From positions 20,932,024 to 20,996,023 of the forward strand of contig NC_049989.1 in the NCBI RefSeq assembly GCF_000003815.2: a stretch of DNA of 64,000 nucleotides. The letters are read 5' to 3'. A program made the translations under genes and the position numbers. Under the pieces are notes generated by a model, which was not told the DNA's origin, did no database searches, and saw only the letters and a list, made by a program, of their open reading frames with translations. Of the stretch, positions 12,901 to 27,900 are shown in pieces (the first letter of the stretch is position 1; every line of letters starts with the position of its first letter). The stretch is from Branchiostoma floridae. Taxonomy: Eukaryota; Chordata; Leptocardii; Amphioxiformes; Branchiostomatidae.

Positions 12901-15900
12901 GAAGTATGATTCAGTACCAGTCTGCAGTTTTAATGTTTCTCATCGTGCCAAAATAGCCAAAATGTGAAGGGGGGTGAATAATTTTGCATGCAACTGTATA
13001 TTATACAGACTGTGTGTGTCGAACAAATTTATCTCAAGTAGCTATTTCAGAATGAGATAACGATGTATACACGAAAAGTTGGTTCAAGCATCAGTGACAG
13101 CCGATGCTAGACTATGTGTTAATAGCATATCCTCCAATATTCATTTTCAGTGTGTATATAGGAAGATCTGGATATTTGCAGTACTTTTACAGAGGGTCAG
13201 AGTCAGTATGTGGGTCACGTATCCCTTTTGTGTGACTAACGCTGCAGTAGTGAATCATACCCGAGGCTTATGTTAAACACAGCCATGTTCGCTTGCTGGT
13301 CTATTTGAACCTGAATCATACCTAGTGGGGTATTGTATTTAACAGACGTGCATGTACACGTAATGTATGGTACTGACACCTGTTAATCTGGTGTTAATTG
13401 CTGTTTCTGACATCATCCAAAAGATTCTTATATGAGCAGATGTTATGATACAAAATTTATGTATTGAATATTTGTCATTTTTCTTGTGTAGATGGTGATT
13501 GTAACATATCACGTATTGGAAAAACACATATCATAAGTTTGGAAAATAGAATAAGCTTTTCTATTTTAACCTGTTGCTGTGTGGTAATGTACAACGTACT
13601 GTACCATTTCTACATATCAATCAGTGCAAAATGCTGTTCTTGTCAATGACATGAGCAATTTACTAGTGCTGAAATTTCATGAAAACATCTTTCTGTTGCT
13701 GCACTTATCAAGCAAAAACAGGAAATTGAGTCTTTGATTCATTTCTGTTGGAAGCAGGTCTGGCTAAATGCCATGATTGTAAATCCATCAGCAGAGCTAG
13801 TATGGGGAGTATGTGTAGGGAATTAAGTCATAACTTACACCCAAACAATTTCTGTTCTCTGGAGTGATGTTGCTGTAAAATTAGATAGATTTTCTGAATG
13901 CCAAGTGTCATTCAAAATCCCAAACAAACAGTGTATTTTATACTTTGTTGCTAAACAATTAATTTTCTTGGTTGTCAGAAATTTTAGAATAAAACTTACA
14001 CAAAGGGACAAGTTTAACTTACAGGTCACGTAAAGTACCCTTACATGATCAGTCGCATGACAGGATTTCAACCCAGGGTTTGGAGAAAAACACCCCGCAG
14101 TTACTCTACACAAAGCCATACTAATTTGATGTAGTAGTAGTAGTAGTAATAGTATCCATTTTTGATTACTGCTGCTTGGGTCCCTGACACAGGGGTAGGC
14201 AGCAGTCAGCTAGTCTTCACACCACGCTTTCATACGGCTCTGTCCAGTGGGTCCACCCATTAGGCCGCACACCTTGATGTCTCTCCTAACACACTCCATC
14301 CAAGTTTCTCTATGTAGGCCTAACGTTATCCCACATTTGTGTGTTCCAGTCTGATCCTGATGCAGCCCAACTTTGACTGGGTGGACTTCTGGACGCTGCT
14401 GTGGGTGGTGGGCATGACGGACTTCGTGATCAAGTTCATGAGCATGGCTGTCAAGTGCCTTATAGTGCTGCTGCCCAGGGGGATCATGCACTTCAAGAGA
14501 AGGGTGAGCTTTCTTTCCGAGTGTTTTTCTTTTCTTTTTCAGTCATTGTGGCGAATCATCATCTTTGTGTGAAGATTTGCATATTGTAATTGAAAAGAGG
14601 CTTCACATTTTTTCGTAACTATCAAGAGCTAAATTGTCAAAATTGCCATCTTTCAAAAGTTTGAGATGAAAAGGGCTTAAAATGTCCAATTTAGGACTGC
14701 AGCTCTTTCTAGTAGCATATTCAGTGATGTCCTGTATTACAAGTGGTGAATTTAATACATAGACTGCATCACACATAAACCCTACAGACATATATGTATG
14801 TCCAGCACAAAGTGCAAATTTTAAGATGAAATTCGATGATGAATAACAGAGATTCATTCAACTGGATGTGTTCATAAATATAGAATACAACACGGTGTAT
14901 TCCGTATCACCCGAGGTATCAGCCTGACCGCGGGTCGGATCGCCCGACGGCCGAAGGCCGGAGGGTGATCCGACCTGCGGGAGGTCTGAGACCGAGGGTG
15001 ATGCGGAATACACCGTGTTGTATTTTATTTATGTCATACCCACCTGAGAAAACCCATGTTTTGATGCAAAATGCACCAGAAGTTGAACAAATTTGGTGCC
15101 CTTGAACCAAAAGTGTTGCAACAGCAATGTTCCAACGTCCGAATCAGGTATTCGAACTTTCGATGGCGCCGTACTCGGCCCACTCGAAACAGTTTGATTT
15201 ACTCAAATGGAGCCTGTGTGATAAGCCCGGGCCGTATGGAAATTTATCAGCCGGTCCGGGACACCCATATCGAACGTTTTCGCGTCACAGGTATGACATA
15301 AATGGTCATACGCTTCAGGAACCACCCAAACCTCTCCTCATTGACTGAGGAAAGGCTCACAGTAGATGCTACATGTACTGCAGTCTCTGATGAAAGGTAT
15401 TGGATGTTGGGTAAAACATCTGACTGTTTCCAAGATCCATCCAGTTGCTTTAGTGAATCGTCTTGCATCATCTTGTAATCTTACCTAGATGTCCAACTTG
15501 GATGTGTCTTATGATCATGAATCTAATACTGATACTAACACTGTTCTCATCTCCTACAGGGTAAATACTACATGTTTGTGGAGCATCTAGCCCAGTCCTA
15601 CCCAGTCTCACCCCCATGTTGTACTAACAGTGTTCTCTCTCCCTAACCCTGTAGGGTAAATACTACATGTTTGTGGAGCATCTAGCCCAGTCCTACCACA
15701 GTCTCACCCCCATGTTGTACTAACAGTGTTCTCTCTCTCTCTCTCCCTAACCCTATAGGGTAAATACTACATGTTTGTGGAGCATCTAGCCCAGTCCTAC
15801 CGCAGTCTCACCCCCATGTTGTACTAACAGTGTTCTCTCTCTCTCTCTCCCTAACCCTGTAGGGTAAATACTACATGTTTGTGGAGCATCTAGCCCAGTA

Positions 15901-18900
15901 CTACCGCAGCCTCACCCCCATGTTGTACTAACAGTGTTCTCTCTCTCTCTCTCTCCCTAACCCTGTAGGGTAAATACTACATGTTTGTGGAGCATCTAGC
16001 CCAGTCCTACCGCAGTCTCACCCCCATGTTGTACTAACAGTGTTCTCTCTCTCTCTCTCTCTCTCTAACCCTGTAGGGTAAGTACTACATGTTTGTGGAG
16101 CATCTAGCCCAGTCCTACCGCAGTCTCACCCCCATGTTGTACTAACAGTGTTCTCTCTCTCTCTCTCTCTCTCTAACCCTGTAGGGTAAGTACTACATGT
16201 TTGTGGAGCATCTAGCCCAGTCCTACCGCAGTCTCACCCCCATGTTGTACTAACAGTGTTCTCTCTCTCTCTCTCTCCCTAACCCTGTAGGGTAAGTACT
16301 ACATGTTTGTGGAGCATCTAGCCCAGTCCTACCCAGTCTCACCCCCATGTTGTACTAACCGTGTTCTCTCTCTCTCTCTCCCAAACCCTATAGGGTAAAT
16401 ACTACATGTTTGTGGAGCATCTACATGTAGCCCAGTCCTACCCAGTCTCACCCCCATGTTGTACTAACAGTGTTCTCTCTCTCTCTCTCTCCCTAACCCT
16501 GCAGGGTAAGTACTACATGTTTGTGGAGCATCTAGCGCAGTCCTACCGCAGTCTCACCCCGATGCCGGTCTGGTACAAGTTTCTCTCCGACAGCGACCAC
16601 TCGGGAGGACCTGTCCTTGCCTTCCTCCTCACAGCAAGCTACTTTGTACTCAAGGTATGTCATTGTAGTAGTAGTAGTATTCATTATTTGATTAAACTGC
16701 CGATGGGATCCCTGACACAGGGGTAGGCAGTAGTCGGCTAGTCCTCACACTGCTCTTTCATGTGGCTCTGCCCTGCGGGTTCACCCCTGTTAGACCGCAC
16801 ACCTTGATGTTCCTCCTAACACATTCCATCTGGACAGGATTTTCTTGGCCTACCTGATCCCTGTTGCCTGACAATTTCAATTTGGTAATGGTGTTGATGC
16901 AGTCACTAAGATCTTTTAACATGTCCGAAATCAAGTTGTTGATAAGAGAATTTCAAAATAAACTATACTCAACTGCAAGTTCAAGGTGAAAACAGTCTGA
17001 GGGAAAGAATGTACCTTGGTACACATAGTTTTTGGGAGTGGATGAAGTCAGATTCGAGTCTTCCCCCAGCGGTCTGTTTTCATCGCGCTCGATGCTATCC
17101 AAGCAGAGTTGGCAGAATCTTTACTTAAGATGTCTCCTAAACAAAAAAAATGAATGGTTTGGCCTTATCAATTAGGCATCATTTCAAAATGAATCATTAC
17201 CAATAGAGAAATGATGGGGGTTACGGTCAATGAATCAGACCCTTCCTCTTCTATTCCCATCTAGATATCTTTTCCCAGATTTTCTATTCTAGAGTTGAGT
17301 ATATAGTGTGTTTCACTATTGAATATGAGACAAATAGTTCAGATTTTCAGTGTCATCAGCGATAAACATGATTTTCTTTGTAAGTAGGCCAAAACTGTTT
17401 CTCAAACCATGCCAGAACCAGAGAATGTGCTAGAGTGGCCCGAGTTTCTCCCGCTAGCTCTGATTGATTTAGCCTTCCTAATTCATCAAGATCGTCGTGT
17501 AAGACATCTCTGTACATCTCTGAACCAACAAAATGCATTGGACTGGCCTTAACATTTAGGCATCTTTCAAAATGAATCATTACCAATTGAGAAAAGATAT
17601 CAATGAATAAGAACTTTTGCCTTTCTTTCCTTTCACAAATTTTCTGCTCCAGAATTTGATTTCAATGCATAATGTGTATGTTGAGTATGAGACAAATATT
17701 TCAGATTGTTAGTGTCAGCGATAAACATGATTTTCTTAATACTGAGCCCAAAACAGGTTTTTAAACCATGCGAGAACCATAGAACTCGACTAGAGTGGCC
17801 CAAGGTTTCCCCGCTAGCTCCGATTGATTTAGCCTTCCTAATTCATCAAGATTGTCGCGTAAGACATCTCTGAACTAACAAAATTCATTGGACTGGCCTT
17901 AACAATTAGGCATTGTTTCAAAATGAATCATTACCAATTGAGAAAAGATATCAATGAATAAGAACTTTGATTTGTCTTTCTTTCCTTTCACAGATTTTCT
18001 GCTCTAAAATTCAATTTCAATGCATAATGTGTTCCAATGTTTAATATGAGACAAATATTTCAGATTGTTAGTGTTAGCGATAAACATAAAATTTTGCTTA
18101 ATAACCCCAAGCTGTTTCTCAAACAGAGAATGTGCTTGAGTGGCCCAAGTTTTCCCCGCTAGCTCGGATTGATTTAGCCTTCCTAATTCATCAAGATCGT
18201 CGTGTAAGACATCTCTGTACAGCTCTGAACCAACAAAATGCATTGGACTGGCCTTATTCATTAGGCATTGTTTCAAGATGAATCATTACCAAGAGACAAA
18301 AGATGTCAATGAATTAGAACTTTTGCCTTTCTTTCCTTTCACAGATTTTCTGTTCTGAATTCGATTTCAATGCATGTTCCGTGTTCCAAATTTCCAATTT
18401 TGAATATGAGACAAAATAATATTTCAGATTTTTAGTGTCAGCGATAAACATGATTTTCTTAATAATGAGACCAAAACAGGTTTTTAAACCATGCGAGAAC
18501 CATAGAACTCGACTAGAGTGGCCCAAGTTTTCCTCGCTAGCTCGGATTGATTTAGCCTTCCTAATTCATCAAGATGATGGTGTAAGATCCGTGGGCCGTG
18601 GCTATGAATATATAATGGGATGAGCCGACATGCTTGTACCAGATAAAGAATTAATTGGTGCATGTGTTTGGGTCGACTTGATGGGCTGAATCAACTGTGG
18701 AACGATGGTTTAGTTCCTGAATTATCCATAATGCAGGGAGCATGGAGGATGTAGGAAAGACATCTTTTATGTGTGTTGGTTCTTTTTTGGTTTCTGCAAA
18801 ATTGATAATAAAATGTGTGGAAAAATGAGAAAGTTTCAGCTTCTAGATTATTTGTGGAATGACAAACATAAATGGTGGTAGTCTTTCTTACTTTCTTTTG

Positions 18901-21900
18901 CATTGGTTCTGTTCTGTTTTGCTAAAGGTGATTGAAAAGATATTGAAAATCAATGAAATGAATTAATTTTAGATGAACAATGATTATTAGCATTTGAAGT
19001 ATGGTTCTCATATGAATGACATTAGTTGAATATAAGATAAAAACTAGGTTATAGGTAGTCTGTTCTTTTGGACATTTGGACATTTACCTGTTTTGCTGAA
19101 AAAAATAAGAAAGAAAATTGAGAAAGACGTTTCAAGAAAGAATGATGTTACATTAAAACAACCCATTCACACATCATAACAAGTGGGAATCCATTTGTAA
19201 AGCACACTAGTCAGTATGATCAGATAACAGATAAGTATGTCATGCATGTCTATGAAGGTTAGACATCCAGGCACAAAATGTACTGCAGTACGTAATACAA
19301 TTTGAATCAAGTAACTGCAGATGAATTTTCTGAAGATTTGACCGTTTTAGAGACCACTCACTGCCTTACAGTGGTGACTTAGAATGAAAAAGCATTCATT
19401 CTGAACCAGTTAAGACAAGATATACACATGTTAGTATAGGATATAGGAGAATTCTTTTTCACAACCAGTAGCTGCTTATGATTCGATGTCTCTGTGAAGC
19501 TCTGAGGAAGGTGTCTGAGAGACATTGAAACGTACATTTGTAAGCCAAGTAAGTACCTACTGGTTGAGAATTATTCTATATCCTATATTATACCAACCTG
19601 ATGAAATTATTTTCGGAAGATGTATGTATGTTGATGGAAACAGAAGTGACAATGTTAGATGTTACAGCACTTACATGCAGAACTGCAGGCTCATGTGATA
19701 CAGCAGAGCTATGAAATGTTGGTTATTACCATGAAATTATCTTCTGGCATGTCAGAAATCATTTTGTGGCTAAAAGGAGCTCTAGTATTTGTGCTATGAC
19801 TGCTATTTAGAATGTGTTTGATAATAGCTTTGTCAAGGTAATTTTGCTCATGATTATCATGTAATGAAAAATTAGTAGCCTGCTTTTCACATTTTCCTTG
19901 TTGCATTGTCTTATAAAAGATTGCTGCATTTCTATGGTACAAAATGAATTTACTGGTAAAGATTTGACAAGGCCACATGACTAAATGTCAATTATATGTC
20001 CATCAGATACAGAACTCTGTGTAATAACCAATTATCTTACTTGTACAGTATATAGTGAGACACATTTTCAAAATTGGATAGAGCAACCTGGTAGATTGTT
20101 AATCTTATCAGGGTTCTAGCCAGGATTTTATTTGAGCGTAGTGGGAATGGCATGGTAGCGAAGCAACTATTCAGGAGATTGGTGTGGAAGGGGGGTCTTG
20201 GTCCTTCCATGGTGAGATTTGAAGCTGTAGAGTTAAAAGTTAGGATTTTGGGGTCAGTTTTGAGTGGCATATCATCTTTTTTCATTGTTCAGACATTGAT
20301 TAGTCATTGTTGAACAAGCAAATGACAGCAAAGCACCACTACACTAGTTAAAAATTAGCGCAGTGGCCCTTATTTTAGCATAGGGGTCACAAATATATGC
20401 GCAGTGGCCCACTATGCTAAAATGCACTAGCTAGAACCCTGACTTTAAGTTATGTAACACAAAATACAACAAAATGTAGGTCAACGAACTACATACATTT
20501 TCTAAAGAGTTGGATGTTTCAGATCGTTTATTATATTATTGCACTAGATTCCCTTTGATCTATTATTGTAAAAAAAAGAATTGCGGAGATCTTAAAATCA
20601 GTTTGACCTAATGGCAATAAGATTTTTAAAAATCTCCATACAAAATGATAAATCATCTTACACATTTTTGGAAAAGTAGGGCATTTTTTGATGTTCCATA
20701 TTTTATTTTGTTACTTCTGGGAAGGAGTATTGTGGTTGGTCATGTGTGTACATTTGTAGCTATAAATTAGTATAATCATGGTTATAGTCAAAATCCCTTT
20801 TCTGTATTTTGGCCGGTCGGTCTCTATTTACATGTGTAAGATGACACATGACGTTGTCATTTTTTACACCTTAGCTGTTTGATATTGGTAATTTAATATT
20901 TCAGAAAATACATGTTGTACCCTTTTCTTCATGGCATTGTGGAACAGGTACATGTAGTTGTTACTGTTGACTTTTGTGGGTCAAGCAGATGTTGGGTTCT
21001 GTGTTGTCTAATGTTTTGTTTTGTTTGCAGACGTTGGGGCTGTGGAACAAAGCGAAGCAGGTCCGACAAGCGTGGCTGAAGGTGGTGCGAGACACGGTGA
21101 GAGTTTTGTTTCCCTGCTTATTCATTATTCATGCCACACGTCTCGCCTCACGCCACTGTGCTACTGTAAATGCAGAAATGTTCGTGGTGGTCTTATGTTT
21201 GCAGTTTTTGTGTTGTCGTAAACTTAAAACCACCGCAAACATTTTCTGTGGCAGTAAGAGACTACGGTGAATGGTGCTACCGCAAAACTTATGTAAAACC
21301 ACCGCGAACAGTTCTTTTTTCCGCTACCGCGAAATTAAATCCCCGCAAACTTAAATGCATTTACAGTAGCCTCAGGCATGATGAAGCTCGACTCACGCCA
21401 CTGTGCTACTGTAAACGGAGAAATTTTCCCGTTGTTTCACTTTGCAAATTTACTGCAAACTTAAAATCACCGCAAGCATTTTTTGTATGGCCATAAGAGA
21501 TGTATACAGTGCATGGTGCTACCACGAACATAATACCACTGCGAACAGTCCTTTTTCCTGCTGTTGCGAAATTAAATCCCTGCATTTAAAAATGCATTTA
21601 CAGTAGTCTCAGTCATAATGGAGCTGCCTCTATCCGCTAGACACATGGGGGATACTGGTTGTCAGGTACATGGAACAAGGAGTATCATTTCGTAAAACTA
21701 TTATGTTCCACCTACATGTATATCTACAGTCGATTTTATCAGCTCCTTCGGCGGTCTTTTTGGGACAGTTTTGACTAATATTTTTTTGGCTGAACCAACA
21801 ACAGAGCATCAGAGCCCTTTTCTTATTCTGGAGATAAAGTCGCGCTGTTTGTTTTCAGATTGAGAATGATAGACTAAGTGTGTAATTGGAAGATGAAGAC

Positions 21901-24900
21901 AGAGCCTGAGGGGAATTCTGTACCTTATTGGTACACACAGTTTCGGGAGTGGACAGAGCCATGTAGGTATTCTTACCAGCAGTTTTTATCTTGATTAACC
22001 TCTTGCTAAATTTTGTTTACTAAAGTCTAAAGATAACGTGGAAACATTCAGTGACACACATCCTTTGTTGACCAGAATGAATACAGATAATGCAGCAATT
22101 ACTGAGTATTGGTTTCTTTTCTAAAAAAAAAAACATTAAAAGGCTCTTTTAGTCAATCATCTGTGTATGACTGAGTGTCAAAAATCACTGTTTGAATGGT
22201 TGAGACCAAACTGCTGACTTCCTGAGTAAACCCGGGTCACGACTACCAGGACTGTGTGGGTGGAGGTGGATTCAGCTCCATCTGTGGGATGGATGTCAAA
22301 TATCTCCCTCTCCTTTCTGTTTGCACTTTAAAGGATGAGACTGCATGGAAAGTATGAAGCTCACTCACATGCAATGTTTGATTATACTGCTGCTGGGATC
22401 CCTGACGCAGGGGTAGGCAGCAGTCGGCTAGTCTTCACAACCGATCCCCAAAACACATTCTGTTCAAGCCACCAGTCATTCTGACTTCATTCACTTTTTA
22501 GTTTCAGAAAAAATAACATGCTAAGTCTGAGGAGAAAGTCTAAAAACTTGAATCTGACTACCTCCACTCACTGAAACTGTGTATTAAGGTCCAGACTTTT
22601 CCTTTAGACACTGTTTTGACAGTTGTATGTATTTCAATCAGATTCCAGTTTAGTATCAGTTGTTGTCTTGAACCAAAAAATCAAATTGATATGGCCTATA
22701 CTACTACAACTATTAAACATGATAAAGATGTCATCATCGAAACTAAGCTTATAAGCAAAAAGCAACATCAATCCTGTTCATTAGAAAATGCTGAAGAATT
22801 GTTGTGAGTTATTGAAAATTGAATATTATATTTCACTGCAATATCAGGCCCAAATTCTAATTGCAAATGAAGTAAAACAGTGGTAAAAGACAAATGTAAT
22901 ACAGAGTTGTATAGGTAACAAAGAAGTAAAATTAAATATACATTGTATACTATATGAATTAAAAGGGAAAGGATATCAGCTCTAAGCTATTGGATTACTT
23001 CTTCAACTTTCTGATGAAATTTTACTTCAAAATTGTGGGAGAAGCCAGGATATACTGTAAATGCACCTAAGTTTGCAGGTATTTAATTATGCGATAGCGG
23101 GAAAAAGGACTGTTCGCGGTGGTTAAACTTTTAAGTTCGCGGTAGCACCATGCACTGTAGTCAATTATTGCCATGGAAAATTGTTCGCGATGGTTTTAAG
23201 TTCGCAGTTTATTTGGCAACGCGAAAATCGCGAATATAAAACCACTGCAAAATTTTCTGCATTTACAGTAAATGTATGTGGCCAGAGTAACCTGCCTGTA
23301 AACCCCGTAACCTGCACACGGTGCAGTTTTGGCTCATTAATTCCAGGCCCTTGGAGAAGGCTTTATTGACTGAGCATGACCAACAAACAAAATGAATATA
23401 TTATCCATTAAAATTTTCAGAAGAGGAATTGTTAAAAGAAGTCTTAGAATAGCAATAACTTTATTGCAAGATACACACATGTATAACCAAAGGCTTAAAC
23501 AAAGCAAAACAGTGGTATACTTCACAAAGAAGGAAAACAAAATATCATAATAATATATATACATGTAGATAGATTAAGGGGGAAATGACATCTACTCTAA
23601 TTTGTCTATTTCATCAGTAGCTGAAATTATTTGAATGCCTGAGAAGCCAGGATTCAAATCAACATGGTCTTGTAAAACCCCCTAACCTGCACACGGTGCA
23701 GTTTTGGCTCATTAATTCCAGCCCCTTGGAGAAGGCTTTATTGACTGCACCACAGCTAGCTGTTATATGCAGATTCAGGAGCGCTGCTACAGTTATCTCC
23801 CCGTCACAGGAGTCGCGTGCGGCACGCTTCGCCGTTGTTTTTCTCTCGTGCACATCTCACAACAATTTCCCCGGTGGATTGGCACGGCAGACTCAGGGCA
23901 GTTCTCTGGTCACCGTCATACTAAAAAGTGTCGTAAAAATCTGTCCTTTTTTTATGTAATCTCACATCATGGAGCCAGTATATCTTTATTGAAAATTTGG
24001 CGTGAAAATTGTCTGAAGGCCTAAGTCATAATTATGTTTTGGTTCCAGTAACATACTGTGAACTGGGGAAAACAACAGCAAAGCATGATACAACATGATA
24101 CAAATACAGTTAAAGAGTTAGAAGTATTTTGTTGCTTTTGTTACTTCTGTAAAGGAAAATTTTTCGAATTTTGAACCCTCTCTCTGCTGCTTAACCCCAT
24201 AACCAAAAGAGATTTGATAACAAGTGGCTTCCTTAGCAGACTGCAGGTTAAACATGTATTTTATCCCTTTATTACTCAATAGATATACTTACACTAACCC
24301 TCAAGGGGAGTCACAAACATTACCGTAAAATGACAGAGAATATCCTATTTCAGATGGATTTAAATATTATAACATGTACAATGTGCTCCTACAAAATGAT
24401 ATTACAGCATATCATTCTAAAGTTTATAATCATCTGTTTTATTCTTATTTGTCAAATTACCTTACTTGAATGTAATCCTACAAAGCATAAAAAGGTGTCA
24501 AGACGTTATGTATAATTAAGAATCATGGCTTTCTCTTAAGACAGGCTTAAGGAGTTGTTGGCACAGAAGGAAACCTGCTTTCCCTCCTTAAGATGATTTT
24601 GTAGTCGTTCCGGGCATATCAAGTTTCACCACCACCTTGAGGATAGTAAAAGCGTACTCAGGTCTGCAGAGGATCATGTTTCATGGCTCGTCCGACGGTT
24701 TCTATTTCGTACCGTCCATAAAAGAAAATGTGGTTCCCGCGGGGAGCGGAGAGAATTCTCAGATGGGTTATTGGAAATCTCATTATTCTCCACAGATAGT
24801 ACAAGTGGGCCGTGCCAATTCTGTTGGTTGCGTCTAGGTTCAAAATGAAAAAAAAATGTTAAGCTATAGACGAATATAATGATAATATTTGCAGGGATAA

Positions 24901-27900
24901 ACAAGTCCACTAGCCCTATTGTCCAGGGCAAGTGAAAGTGCTGTTCGGGCAAGTGCATGTCCTACCCCACTTGTCCGATCGGGCAAGTAAGATTTTTCCA
25001 TTGATTTTAGTGCAATTTTGATACTTGTTACTTTTTACAGTCATGACATCAAGCAATTGTCTACAGAGAATTCCATTGCTAGAAGTGAAAATGCATATAC
25101 TAGTAACAGTGACATTTGAATTTTGGGCAAGTGAAAAATTGGTTCGGGCAAGTACATTTTTTATGTGCTTGCCCAATAGGACAAGTGGATTTTAGAAAAC
25201 TTGTTCAACCCTGCATGTGTTTTGTATACTTCACAAAGAGGGAAAATAAAATATTAGATAAATCAAAGGGAAATGAATCTATTCTAATATTAGTCTACTT
25301 TAAATATTTGAAGGGTTTGATTTCTTTTCCGTATGCAATGGGAGATGAATTTGAGCTTTATTGTTCTCTGTTCAAAAGAAAAATGCTTAGCTTTAAAGAT
25401 TTGATTTTGTATTTGAACATTTTTTTACCTGGATGTCTAACCTTCATAAACATGCGTTTCTGGAATGAATACAGTCAAAGTCAAGTTTCTCTCCCAGCTC
25501 ACTGTTTTCCTCCTGACCTGTAATTACTGTACCGGTTCTATTTTTTGCTGTGAACCAAAACGACGGCTTGGTGTAGCCTGAAATAAACGTAGTGCCTTTA
25601 TGGAGCCGAACGTGTGCTTCAAAGCACTAGGGATGATTCCTGCCCATCTGTAGAGGTTAGGAAGATAAGAAACACAAGACTTCAAACCCAGGAAATCAAG
25701 ACTTAAGTGAGGAGTATTGATTACAGGGGATGGGCTCAAAATACCTAATTTTCTTCCACCTGAAAATAATTTGCTTGAACCACTGTGGCAGGGCTCAACA
25801 CATCTTTTGTTCTCCTACCTGAAATTATGCCAAAATTTTTATCAACAGTTACTACTCCAAAAATTATTATCTATGAAACCTAGCTTGCAATGTCCCAAGA
25901 TGATAATGCTTAGAACAAAAAGAAATATTTTAAAATTGAAAATTTGCAGCTACGTATATATATTGATATCCATATAGGAATTATAAGCTGTGCTGACAGC
26001 AATTTTGACTAGAATGTAAATGGGTAGTTGAGAACATCAGTCCTTGGATTTTTCAATGAGCAGTTTATACAATCTGATCTGAGTAAATAATGTAGGGAAT
26101 GGACCATGGCTTGGATGTTTGCAACTTTGGGTTATTTCAAATTACAAATTATTGAATCGACAACAATGTCATGTAGTATAAAGTATCACAGGCAACAGAA
26201 ACAGGCATTTGTATCCCTGGTATTTATTCCCTTATTGGGTCACATATGCGAGTATTGGTAAAGGTTTCCACCTGAATCCTGCAATCGTTTGCGTTGCTTT
26301 CATTTGCGGTGGTTTTTAAGTTCGCGGTGAAGTGGCCACCGCAAAAACCGCAAACATAAAACTGCTGCAAACGTTTCTGCATTTTACAGTATTTAGTCCC
26401 CTAATGGGTCACATATGCGAGTATTGGTAAAGGTTTCCATGTGAATCCCACGATCGTGTATCTCCGAGGGGAATCGAGATTTATGTGTTTAATGTTCTCT
26501 CATGGCACATCTCCGCATCAGGCTGGATTCTTCAGCTCTATTGATTTTTCTCTGGACTTATTCATTCGGCACTTGAGATGGCTCAACCTGGTGGATTCTT
26601 CTGCTGCAGGTTCTAGCCAGTGCATTTTAGCATAGTGGCCCACTACGCTATGATTTGCAACCACTACACTAAAATGAGGACCACCATGCTAATTTTCAAC
26701 TAGCGTAGTGGTACTTTGCTATCATTTACTTGCTGAAAAATGTCTAATTACATATGAAAAATGATGATATGCCACTCCAAACTGACCAAAAAGTCCTTCA
26801 AATTACATGTGATGTTAACAGGTTTACAGTAAGTCCCCTTACAGGTACATGTACCCTTATCATGCCAACGTTTTACTCTACATTTTCAAAATCTCACCAT
26901 GGAAGGGCCAAGACCCCCCTTCCCACCATCCCCCTAATTTGTTGTTCACTACCTTGCCATTACCACAGTACTACAGTAACGCTAAAATAAAGTCCTGGCT
27001 AGAACCCAGTTCTTTATTGATTTTTCTCTGGACTTATTCATTCTGCACTTGAGATGACTCAACAGGTGCCGTAAATTTCCCCCTCCCCCGCGTTCGGGAG
27101 CGCCGATTCGCACGTCGGCGATGACTTTGGAAGGGAGAAATACGTCCGGACAAATGGAAATGGACAGGCGGAGATGCGTGGTACATTTGCAGTCCCAGAT
27201 TTGCAGGCTGTCACGATGACTGCCGAGATAGAGGACAGAATTTATGTGGATGTTTTTTTCTGAAGTACAAGTACGAACCAGCTGCATACAAATGAGGAAG
27301 AAAATATCAGTCTGAGTAGATATTACATGTACCTCTTAATTAATGATTTTAAGGATTTAAAGGAAAGATTTGGTTGGTTACTTGATTAATTGCTTGCTTT
27401 TTTATTTATCTTGTTCTTTGTTTCTTTCGGAACAATTTATGGTTCATTAGTTGATAGTATACTCGGTTTCGATATTTACTTTCTATTATAAACTATATTT
27501 TTGTGAAATATGGTATTTTCATATATTAATCAAATACTGGATACTGCTAACTTTTTGCATATTATGTAATTTCAAACATGTATGATTGTAAGTGAAATAT
27601 ATTTTAGCCTCAAGGCTTTCAGGTTGCAAGCAAATAAACCATTCATTCATTCAACCAGTGTTTCTAGTGTATTGAATTGTTCTGCCAGTTCATTCTGAAG
27701 AAAAGTGATGGATGTCAATTGAAACGTCCAGAAGTAAATCTACAGCTTTTTTTCCACTTGTAGAGATTGATTTGTACTTGAATATTGACTACCTGGATGT
27801 CTAACCTTCATAAACGCATTCATCCATTCACTCATTCATTCAATCGTTCCCTCCTTCCCAGAACTACGGCCAGCCGGCGTCTCAGGATCAGGTGGTGGCA

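Noticed and set aside
15560-16504. Array of alternative (mutually exclusive) full exons
   Set aside because: Only about 65 bases of exon are repeated, each copy lacks a natural donor at its end and most carry an in-frame TAA.
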